Shown here in pieces: positions 7,657 through 13,884 of a stretch of DNA of 18,204 nucleotides. Where the stretch lies: the NCBI GenBank assembly GCA_029256665.1, contig JAQSXN010000085.1:1-18204 (forward strand). Reading direction: 5' to 3'. Under the pieces are notes generated by a model. The model was given only the letters and a program-made list of their open reading frames with translations, did no database searches and was not told the origin of the DNA. The translations under genes were made by a program, and so were the position numbers. Source of the DNA: Paenibacillus sp. GTDB taxonomy: Bacteria; Bacillota; Bacilli; Paenibacillales; Paenibacillaceae. Position 1 is the stretch's first letter; the number at the start of each line of letters is the position of its first letter.

Positions 7657-9519
7657 CTATTCTTTTTTCCAATCCGGCAACGATTGAACGTAGCTATCGG
7701 ACAGATTAAGCAGTTCAAGCGCACGGTCATATTCGTTTTCCGTCGATTGCTGCTCGCTATTGCCATCTCCGGCAATCGGATAATGTTTGCCGTCGTTAAA
7801 TCCGCTGCCGGACATAAACAGCTCTTCGCTGCTTAAGAACGAGCCGGACGGCAAATAATAACGCTGAGGCAGAATGTTGTACGTCTGATTGAACAGGTCT
7901 TGGCCAAAATGCATTTGGTTATCCAGCGACAGTCCGAGCAGGTTGGCGACCGTCGGCAATACGTCGACTTGTCCGCCAAGCTGCTCGTAAGTCGTCGGGT
8001 TCTCGTCGCCCGGGTTCACGACGACTAGCGGAATATTGATCATGTCGGTATACGTGTATTCGCGGCCGTAAATTTCGGCCATCAGGTCCTTCTCTTCTTT
8101 GTCGAGCGAATAGATCGGCAAGCCGAGATGGTCGCCGTACAACACGATCAAGCTGTTGTCCCAGATGCCGCGCGCCTTCAGATCGGCGATAAATTCGCCA
8201 AGCGCATGGTCGGCATAATTTTGGGATTCGATATAGTCTCCGACAAGCGTGTCGTCGAAGCGTTCAGGCAAATCGATCAAACGTTTCTCTTGCGGAATCG
8301 TGTACGGGTGATGCGCGGTCATCGAGATGATCTGCGTATAGAACGGCGTGTCGCTCGCGTCCATGCGCGCTAATTCCTCGATCGACTTCTTGTACAGCAC
8401 CTCGTCCGACGCGCCGAAGAATACGGTGTCTTCGCCGCCGAAGAACTTGGCGTCGTAATAACGGTCGAACCCTAACGCCTTGTACAGTTCGCCGCGGTTC
8501 CAGAACTCTACGACGTTCGTGTGGAACGTCGCCGATTCGTAGCCAGCCGACTTCAAGAGCTTAGGCAAGCTAGGAAGCTCCTTGCCGGCATAAACCTGCG
8601 TCGACGCGCCTCTCGGCGGAATGTACATCGACGTATTGACGACGAACTCGGCGTCGGACGTATTGCCTTGGCCGACTTGCTGATAGAAGTGCTTGAAGTA
8701 GCTGTTTTCCTTGACCAGCTTATTTAAATTTGGCGTAATCTCTTGACCCTCGATGGACAATCCCACCAAGAAGTTTTGCATGGACTCCATTTGGAGCACG
8801 ATCAGGTTTTTGCCTTCCGCGGAGCCGAACAGCTTGGCCTGAGCAGGCTGCTCGATATTTTTGACGGACTGGACCTTTTCTTGCGTAATTTGGTCGGAGT
8901 CGACGTATTCGATATTTTTGTTGGCAAGAATGCGATAAGCTTCGTAATTGAGAATCCCCATTTGCTCGGCCTTCACGATTTCGTTCATGCTGGCGCTGTT
9001 GGGCAGGACGTTAAATAAACAAAGAGCGACGGAGACGGACAGAATCGCGATTACGACTCTTTTATTAACTTTGCGCGTGAAGGCTTGCTTGACTTCCTTC
9101 GCTTTCTGGCGAAAGAACAGCAGACCGATCATCAATACGACATCGATGTAGATCAGAAGGTATTGCGGATCCATCAGCGAGAACACGCTGTTGCTGACGG
9201 CGGTCACTTGGTTGACCTGCTGCAGGGCCGAATAATCTACGATAACGCCGTAATACTTGTAATACATAATGACAGCAAATAGAATAGAAGTCATGGCGAG
9301 ATTCGCGATCAAGTAATACATGAACTTGCGCTTGCTGGCGAACCACTCGATCAGGCAAAATACGATTAGGACGAACGGTACTTCCTTCAGAAGGGTTGTC
9401 CACGACGGGCCGCCCTCGAATACGACCGTCCAGGCCAGGTAGCTCTTGAGGAGCAGGACGAACGAGAAAAACAATATTGGACGAGTACTGAGAAGTCGCT
9501 TGGATGTTAAAATGGACAT
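7657..9519 (-). CDS. ltaS: Lipoteichoic acid synthase family (LtaS-type) membrane sulfatase
   Basis: A 620-residue protein with five N-terminal transmembrane helices (about 14-34, 45-61, 68-90, 117-136, 153-171) and an extracellular alkaline-phosphatase/sulfatase domain from about 235. LtaS enzymes transfer glycerol phosphate from phosphatidylglycerol to growing lipoteichoic acid on the outer membrane face. Active-site counterparts of the S. aureus enzyme are visible: ESMQ (E245), GNTSDAEF with nucleophile T287, FHTNVVEFWNR (W340), MTAHHPY (H403/H404) and LYGDHLGLP (D463, H464). The start is ATG at 9519 with AGGGG about 10 nt upstream. It is a single-gene unit, ending at the shared terminator, and divergent from the vanY-like pseudogene across an AT-rich 189-bp gap where I see no convincing promoter pair. 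It could be a paralogue (primase or YfnI/YqgS-type) rather than the main synthase. Confidence 0.92.
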   Translation of the reverse strand: MSILTSKRLLSTRPILFFSFVLLLKSYLAWTVVFEGGPSWTTLLKEVPFVLIVFCLIEWFASKRKFMYYLIANLAMTSILFAVIMYYKYYGVIVDYSALQQVNQVTAVSNSVFSLMDPQYLLIYIDVVLMIGLLFFRQKAKEVKQAFTRKVNKRVVIAILSVSVALCLFNVLPNSASMNEIVKAEQMGILNYEAYRILANKNIEYVDSDQITQEKVQSVKNIEQPAQAKLFGSAEGKNLIVLQMESMQNFLVGLSIEGQEITPNLNKLVKENSYFKHFYQQVGQGNTSDAEFVVNTSMYIPPRGASTQVYAGKELPSLPKLLKSAGYESATFHTNVVEFWNRGELYKALGFDRYYDAKFFGGEDTVFFGASDEVLYKKSIEELARMDASDTPFYTQIISMTAHHPYTIPQEKRLIDLPERFDDTLVGDYIESQNYADHALGEFIADLKARGIWDNSLIVLYGDHLGLPIYSLDKEEKDLMAEIYGREYTYTDMINIPLVVVNPGDENPTTYEQLGGQVDVLPTVANLLGLSLDNQMHFGQDLFNQTYNILPQRYYLPSGSFLSSEELFMSGSGFNDGKHYPIAGDGNSEQQSTENEYDRALELLNLSDSYVQSLPDWKKE

Positions 9520-9708
9520 TGTATGGAACCCCTACCTTTCACAGCACAAACAGGCTTATCTCTATCTCTCTTGCGAGGAAGCCGCTTTGCTTATCGATTT
9601 CGTATGCAGAATATTAGTATACTTATTGTAAAGCCACTATCATTATGCTCCTTTCATACACCAAAAGTCAAAAGGCAAAACAGCCCTTAAACTGCAGGAG
9701 GAACGAAA

Positions 9709-10624
9709 ATGAGGAAGAAAAAGCCATTTTTGGCGATCATTTTGACAGCATTGCTGTTAATCGGCGGTTACTCTATCGCCAAGGAAACCGGCCTTATTCA
9801 CCCATCCAGTCAATTGGAACAGCCGCCTAAGCTGGCCGAAGGAATCGAGGACGGATCGGAGAATGGCGGAGGCGAGCTGGAGGGAGACGTTCCCGGTTCT
9901 GGAAATGCCGGCGGGTCCGTTACCGTGCCGGACGATCCGGACGCCGAACAGGGCGGCGATGCGACGGACAAGCCTGCGGCGTCGGACGAGCCTGCGCCTA
10001 CGCCGAGCCCTGGCGACACGACCGGAGGCAAAGGGGAGCAGGACGGCATTTCGCGCGGCGAGAACGGCACGATCGCCGTCATCGCGCAGCCGGACGCTTT
10101 TACGGCGCTCGTCAATCCGTTCAATAAGCTGCCGGAGGATTACGAGCCGGATGATCTGGTTTATCCGGACGTGAAGTTTATTTTTTCCGAGAAGGTCGAG
10201 AAACGGATGATGAGGAAGGAAGCGGCCGAAGCGCTGGAGCAACTGTTTGAAGGCGCGGAATGCAACGCAGACGAAGCTGTTCGATCGGTACGTGAAGCGC
10301 GACGGGTACGAGAAAGCCAGAACGTACAGCGCGCTCCCTGGCACCAGCGAACACGAAACGGGTCTGGCGGTCGACGTAACGAGCGGCGACGGCTCTTGCG
10401 CGGCGGCGGATTGCTTCGGCGATACGGCGGAAGCGTCTTGGCTGGCTAAACATGCGGCGACATACGGATTTATCGTCAGGTATCCGAAAGGCAAGGATGA
10501 TATAACGGGTTATCAATACGAGCCTTGGCATCTGCGTTATGTAGGAGAGTCGCTCGCGGGCGAGCTTGCGGATTCGGGCTTGACGCTGGAGGAGTATTAT
10601 AATGCGGTGCCCGTTGCAAAATAA
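9709..10624 (+). pseudogene. VanY-type D-alanyl-D-alanine carboxypeptidase, frameshifted by internal deletion
   Basis: ATG 9709 has AGGAGG 7 nt upstream and begins a membrane anchor or signal segment (KKKPFLAIILTALLLIGGY), then a Gly/Glu/Pro-rich linker (about 35-115), then the start of a VanY domain (KEAAEALEQLFEGA, ending near 10256). Reading then becomes nonsense up to a stop at 10449. The domain resumes in the +1 frame around 10260 (NATQTKLFDRYVKRDGYEKA) and holds the zinc motifs SEHETGLAVDV and EPWHLRY, ending at 10624. The family segment between the halves, which carries the conserved SGYRS-like motif, is missing. The frame change fits a loss of 3n+2 bases, probably about 47 or 50. Intact enzymes trim the terminal D-Ala of peptidoglycan stem peptides. 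This is either a recent loss or an assembly error. A TTG at 10247 could start a fragment but has no ribosome site. Confidence 0.85.
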
Positions 10625-10649
10625 GGCTAACCTTCCATGAAGCAGCAGA

Positions 10650-10716
10650 CGCATGCCGATTCCGAGCAAACGTAACGGGGAAATCCCGTGACGCGGATGC
10701 GGCGAACCGGCATGCG
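10650..10716. other. Nested inverted repeats between convergent genes
   Basis: An outer pair CGCATGCCG (10650-10658) / CGGCATGCG (10708-10716) encloses an inner hairpin ACGGG (10675-10679) / CCCGT (10685-10689). It lies in the 120-bp gap between the vanY-like pseudogene and the DUF1540 gene, which converge. No T-run follows on either strand, so it is at best an unusual terminator or a folded transcript end. Confidence 0.35.
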
Positions 10717-10744
10717 CCTTCCGCTTTTGGATAAAGTGCTGCGA

Positions 10745-10900
10745 TTATATCTTTGGCTCAAACGTCTTGCAATCGGTTTCCTCGGACTCTCTAGCCTGCT
10801 TGCCGCGGTTATTGACTACGTAGATGGAGGAAGCGGAGCAATGATTGCCCGCGGCCCAGTATTTGCATGAATGAACTTCGCATAATACATCCTTTGCCAT
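10745..10900 (-). CDS. DUF1540 small cysteine protein
   Basis: A 51-residue protein starting at ATG 10900, with a strong GGGAGGTG site 9 nt upstream (10910-10917). The same frame stays open upstream to 11098, but the ribosome site marks this ATG as the true start. The sequence begins MAKDVLCEVHSCKYWAAGNHC and ends with TDCKTFEP. Four cysteines (7, 12, 21, 44) in the C-x4-C-x8-C spacing plus the late Cys match the DUF1540 pattern, suggesting metal binding. No function is established for the family as far as I know. It converges on the vanY-like pseudogene and is divergent from the cardiolipin synthase gene. Confidence 0.85.
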   Translation of the reverse strand: MAKDVLCEVHSCKYWAAGNHCSASSIYVVNNRGKQARESEETDCKTFEPKI

Positions 10901-11073
10901 TGAAACTTCACCTCCCGAGATGACGATTAAGCGTTCGGATCGCGTTCGGCCAATGCCGCATGCTTCCGGCTTATCATTAGGATGGGCAAGGGCCCATTTT
11001 CTCATACTTGGCAGGTTGCGGGGTTCGGTTGTATAGGCGACGACGGTTTTGGCGAAAGGATAAGGATGTCCGT

Positions 11074-12522
11074 ATGAACATGTTGCAGAACTTCTCATTT
11101 CTTATTATTATCCTGAATATATTCCTTGCGATTACGGTCATCTTCCTGGAACGGCGCAACGCCAGTTCCACTTGGGCATGGCTGATGATCCTGTTTTTTA
11201 TTCCCATTCTCGGCTTCGTGCTGTATCTGATGTTGGGGCAAAAGATGCGCAAGCGGCAGCTTAACAAGCTGCTGGGAGAAAACAGGCGCATTATCGAAGA
11301 AGCGTTGGAGAAACAAAGCGATATGCTGAAGAGCCGGGAGCTGCTGCCGTCGGATAGCGGGATGGCCGAGTACCAGGACATGATGTACATGAATTTGACG
11401 ACGAGCTACGCGCTCTATACAAACAATAATGCCATCGACATCTTCACGGACGGCAATCGCAAGTTCGACCAGCTGCTAGCGGACATCGAGAAGGCCGAAA
11501 ATCATATCCACCTGATCTATTACATCGTTCGGGACGATGAACTAGGGCGCCGCTTGATGGACGCGCTGGTGAAGAAAGCATCGGAAGGCGTGGAAGTACG
11601 CTTTCTGTACGATCACATCGGCAGCCTGGCGCTGCCTAGACGGTATTTCCGCGCGCTTCGCGCGGCAGGCGGCAAGGAAGCGGCCTTTTTTCCATCGCGC
11701 ATCCCGTTCCTGAATTTAAAGATCAATTACCGCAATCATCGCAAGCTGGCGATCATCGACGGCAGGATCGGCTACATCGGGGGCTTCAACGTCGGGAACG
11801 AGTATTTGGGGCTGAACAAACATTTCGGCGCTTGGCGTGATACGCATTTGAAGGTGCAGGGCGGGGCGGTGCTGCAGATGCAGGCGCAGTTCATCATGGA
11901 CTGGAATTTGGCGGCTGCCACCAAGATGCCGCTGGGCGCCGGCTACTTCCCATATCCTCATGGCATCAACGGGATCATCGGGATGCAGCTCGTCGCGAGC
12001 GGACCGGATACGGAATACCAGGAAATCAAAAACGCGTATATCAAGATGATCTACGCCGCCAAAGAAACGATCTGTCTGCAAACGCCTTATTTCGTTCCGG
12101 ACGAAAGCTTGATGACGGCGCTGCGGATCGCGGCCTTGTCGGGGGTCAAAGTCAGCATCATGCTGCCGGACAAGCCCGATCATTTCTTCGTCTATTGGGC
12201 GACGCACTCGTATCTCGGGGAGTTGCTGGCAAGCGGGGCGAAGGTGTACTTGTACGAGCGGGGCTTCCTGCACGCCAAGACGCTGGTGGTCGACGGAAAG
12301 GTTGCGTCGGTCGGAACGGCGAATTTGGACATCCGCAGCTTCAAGCTGAACTTCGAGATGAACGCGTTTATCTATGACGAGGACACGGCGGCGGAGCTTG
12401 CGGACATTTTCGGGGATGATGCGGAGAGCTGTCGCGAGCTGACGATGGAGGATTACAGGAACAGGCCGCTGTTTAATCGGTTCAGGGAGTCGATCTCCAG
12501 GCTGCTTAGCCCGATCTTATAG
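11074..12522 (+). CDS. cls: Cardiolipin synthase (phospholipase D superfamily)
   Basis: The chosen ATG at 11074 gives 482 residues, the usual length for bacterial Cls. AAGGAT lies about 7 nt upstream, whereas extending the frame to 11008 would add an Arg-rich stretch atypical of the family. Two N-terminal membrane helices (about 5-22 and 34-54) are followed by two PLD repeats with the HKD signature: NHRKLAIIDG with H222, K224, D229 and then GGFN, and LHAKTLVVDG with H400, K402, D407 and then GTANLD. The enzyme joins two phosphatidylglycerol molecules into cardiolipin and glycerol at the membrane. It is monocistronic, ending about 130 bp before a hairpin terminator. Confidence 0.95.
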   Translation: MNMLQNFSFLIIILNIFLAITVIFLERRNASSTWAWLMILFFIPILGFVLYLMLGQKMRKRQLNKLLGENRRIIEEALEKQSDMLKSRELLPSDSGMAEYQDMMYMNLTTSYALYTNNNAIDIFTDGNRKFDQLLADIEKAENHIHLIYYIVRDDELGRRLMDALVKKASEGVEVRFLYDHIGSLALPRRYFRALRAAGGKEAAFFPSRIPFLNLKINYRNHRKLAIIDGRIGYIGGFNVGNEYLGLNKHFGAWRDTHLKVQGGAVLQMQAQFIMDWNLAAATKMPLGAGYFPYPHGINGIIGMQLVASGPDTEYQEIKNAYIKMIYAAKETICLQTPYFVPDESLMTALRIAALSGVKVSIMLPDKPDHFFVYWATHSYLGELLASGAKVYLYERGFLHAKTLVVDGKVASVGTANLDIRSFKLNFEMNAFIYDEDTAAELADIFGDDAESCRELTMEDYRNRPLFNRFRESISRLLSPIL

Positions 12523-12531
12523 GACGGCATT

Positions 12532-12609
12532 AGCACGGCTTTATAGCACGACTTTATAGCACGACTTTATAGCACAACATTCAAGCACGGCAATAAAGCA
12601 CGGGCATGA
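12532..12609 (+). repeat. 13-bp tandem repeat, six units
   Basis: Six head-to-tail 13-bp units start 9 bp after the cls stop: AGCACGGCTTTAT (12532-12544), AGCACGACTTTAT (12545-12557 and 12558-12570, identical), AGCACAACATTCA, AGCACGGCAATAA and AGCACGGGCATGA. AGCAC is invariant and the tail diverges downstream. An AGGACGGCATT just before looks like a decayed partial unit. The units lie in the 3' untranslated part of cls. Confidence 0.85.
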
Positions 12610-12648
12610 TGGCGCGGCACGCCATGGCTTACCAATTATAGGAACGCA

Positions 12649-12689
12649 AAAGGGATTCCGCTTATCCATAAGGTAACCGGAATCCCTTT
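12649..12689. terminator. Bidirectional terminator for cls (+) and candidate RNA (-)
   Basis: Perfect 12-bp stem AAAGGGATTCCG (12649-12660) / CGGAATCCCTTT (12678-12689). The 17-nt loop contains a small inner pair CTTAT/ATAAG. T-rich sequence follows on the plus strand (TTTACTTTCTGTT), and CCCTTTT ends the stem on the minus strand. Confidence 0.88.
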
Positions 12690-12943
12690 ACTTTCTGTTC
12701 GAACAACTATTCAATTTATTCTAACGCTCCAATCCATGGCTTTCTTGAAACGCCATCCTTTCGGTAAGTATTGTCACCCGTTAACCTCGTTGCAAGGCTG
12801 ACGTCCCGTCCTCGTCTCGATCGTTCTTCTACCCGCATGCCCGAGAGCTAATTCGTTCTTTCGCAACAACTTAGCTCCTATCTCATAAACTGGGACATGC
12901 ATCGCTAACTTGCTCCAATGGACTATCCCCTCTCGTTTAGGAT
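12649..12943 (-). ncRNA. Candidate structured RNA of about 295 nt (unidentified)
   Basis: A near-consensus minus-strand promoter (12950-12978) points into this interval, which ends at a strong hairpin terminator. No recognisable protein is encoded. Several stems can be read in the transcript: GCATGTCC (12893-12900) pairing with GGGCATGC (about 12837-12844); inside it GAGCTAA/TTAGCTC (12871-12877 with 12845-12851); a CC-GAAA-GG tetraloop (12757-12764); and ATGGC/GCCAT (12752-12756 with 12736-12740) with an inner TTT/AAA. A motif ATTGGAGC(AA)GTTAG appears near both ends (12905-12919 and 12721-12733). It does not look like tmRNA, SRP RNA or RNase P RNA. The alternative is a short mRNA: a 42-codon frame (12902 down to 12774, starting MHVPVYEIGAKLL) has GGAG 10 nt before its ATG, but I do not recognise the peptide. 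Confidence 0.5.
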
Positions 12944-12952
12944 AGTTCCATT
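12917..12952. promoter_or_regulatory. Long palindrome over the start point of the candidate RNA
   Basis: AATGGACTATCC (12917-12928) and GGATAGTTCCATT (12940-12952) are inverted copies differing by one inserted T, separated by 11 nt. The right arm touches the -10 box and covers the expected start point near 12943. It could be an operator on DNA, or partly a 5' hairpin in the transcript. Confidence 0.55.
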
Positions 12953-12978
12953 ATAGCCTATTATTTTAATATTGTAAA
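12950..12978 (-). promoter_or_regulatory. Sigma-A promoter of the candidate RNA
   Basis: On the minus strand TTTACA (12978-12973), a 17-bp spacer and a perfect TATAAT (12955-12950). This is the best match to the vegetative consensus seen in the window. Start point expected near 12943. Confidence 0.75.
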
Positions 12979-13023
12979 TATTCAGAATATTAAAATTTTA
13001 TCAGGGTTTTCTAAACGTAGTGT

Positions 13024-13334
13024 TCGGGTCCTGGACGTGTGAGGAGCGGAATGTGGCATGGAAGTGTACTGCATTTGGGGTATTGGGCGCCTTGGGAGCG
13101 GAATGTGGTATAAAAATATACTACATTCGAGGTTCTGGGCGTGCGGGGAGCGGAATGTAGCATAAAAATATACTACATTAGAGGTTTTGGGCGTGCGAGG
13201 AGGGGAATGAGGTATAAAAATATACTACATTCGAGGTTTGGGCGCCCTGGGAGCGGAACGTGGTATAAAAATATACTACATTTGAGGTGCTGGGCGTGCG
13301 GGGAGCGGAACGAGGTATAAAAATATACTACATT
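13024..13334. repeat. Six tandem copies of a 52-bp palindrome-containing repeat
   Basis: The anchor CATT of each unit falls at 13072, 13124, 13176, 13228, 13279 and 13331, that is, steps of 52, 52, 52, 51 and 52 bp. Each unit has a G-rich part (GGGCGTGCGGGGAGCGGAA) followed by an AT-rich palindrome with arms GGTATA and TATACT-ACA around four A. The first unit is the most diverged. Because 52 is not a multiple of 3, successive copies fall in different reading frames. A minus-strand open frame across them (13173-13409) therefore looks accidental. The array ends about 100 bp before the promoter of the Fur-like gene. Confidence 0.9.
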
Positions 13335-13430
13335 CGGCGAGCACGCGTCAGCGAGAGGATCTTGCGAGGATGTGTTCGCTGCGATCTTGTTTTCATTTGG
13401 GTACAGCAAGTTTGATACATCGCGCGGGGA

Positions 13431-13478
13431 TTGCTTATTTCACAATTTATATTTATACTTAGTCTAAAATCATTATAA
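13431..13478 (+). promoter_or_regulatory. Promoter and Fur/PerR-type box of the Fur-like gene
   Basis: TTGCTT (13431-13436) and TATACT (13454-13459) are 17 bp apart. Overlapping the start point are TTAGTCTAA (13459-13467, 4-1-4 palindrome) and a 7-1-7 element CTAAAAT-C-ATTATAA (13464-13478) that matches the PerR-box pattern TTATAAT-N-ATTATAA at 12 of 14 arm positions. Autoregulation by the Fur-like protein is a reasonable inference. Confidence 0.6.
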
Positions 13479-13497
13479 AAGGCGGCATGAACACACC

Positions 13498-13884
13498 ATG
13501 GCGAAAATAAACTTAACTATACAGCGGAAGGCCGTCTACGAAGTCGTCCAAGAAGCGCTCGATCACCCTACGGCAGCCGATGTTATCGAGAGACTGCGGG
13601 GCAAAGGGTTCAACTTTGCCTATGGCACGGTCTATAACTCTCTCCGATATTTGGCCGACGCGGGTCTGATACGAGAATTAAAGCTAGGGGAGGCGATTAG
13701 CCGCTACGATGCTAGAACCGAGGAGCATCAGCATATCGTCTGCACGAAATGCGGCAAGGTAGCCGAGGTGCTGACGGAGCTGCCGGCAAGTTGGGCCGAG
13801 TCCGTAGCGAAGGAAACGAACTATGTGGTCGAGCACGTGCACGTCGTGCTGGAAGGAGTGTGCGAGACATGCGCGAAGAGCTGA
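13498..13884 (+). CDS. Fur-family regulator, PerR-like
   Basis: A 128-residue Fur-family metal-dependent repressor. The N-terminal winged helix includes LTIQRKAVYEVV (6-17) and AYGTVYNSLRYLADAGLI (41-58). Metal-site candidates match PerR order: H23 (DHPTAADV), D71, H77 and H79 (RYDARTEEHQHIVC). The structural zinc cysteines are C82, C85, C122 and C125 in two CxxC motifs. PerR normally senses peroxide by iron-catalysed His oxidation. The Asp that completes the PerR site (D104 in B. subtilis) aligns here with A97, with E101 nearby, so the sensing chemistry could differ. The protein is slightly short at the N-terminus, but a stop at 13465 rules out an upstream in-frame start. It overlaps the next gene by 16 bp and is in the same unit as a catalase-linked regulator, which favours a peroxide-response role. 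Confidence 0.85.
   Translation: MAKINLTIQRKAVYEVVQEALDHPTAADVIERLRGKGFNFAYGTVYNSLRYLADAGLIRELKLGEAISRYDARTEEHQHIVCTKCGKVAEVLTELPASWAESVAKETNYVVEHVHVVLEGVCETCAKS

Noticed and set aside
10247..10624. Stand-alone 125-residue carboxypeptidase starting at TTG 10247
   Set aside because: There is no ribosome site and it lacks the first part of the fold; better explained as the 3' half of the broken VanY-type gene.
10688..10870. 60-codon plus-strand frame with a hydrophobic stretch
   Set aside because: It is antisense to the DUF1540 gene, and no ribosome site precedes it.
11008..11073. 22-residue N-terminal extension of cardiolipin synthase
   Set aside because: It is Arg-rich and unlike the family; the ATG at 11074 has a better ribosome site and gives the usual 482-residue length.
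13024..13334. CRISPR-like array
   Set aside because: The whole 52-bp unit repeats with no unique spacers, and no cas genes are nearby.
13173..13409. 78-codon minus-strand open frame with repeated SIFLY-like peptides
   Set aside because: The peptide repetition simply reflects the 52-bp DNA array; the copies fall in different frames, and there is no convincing ribosome site.
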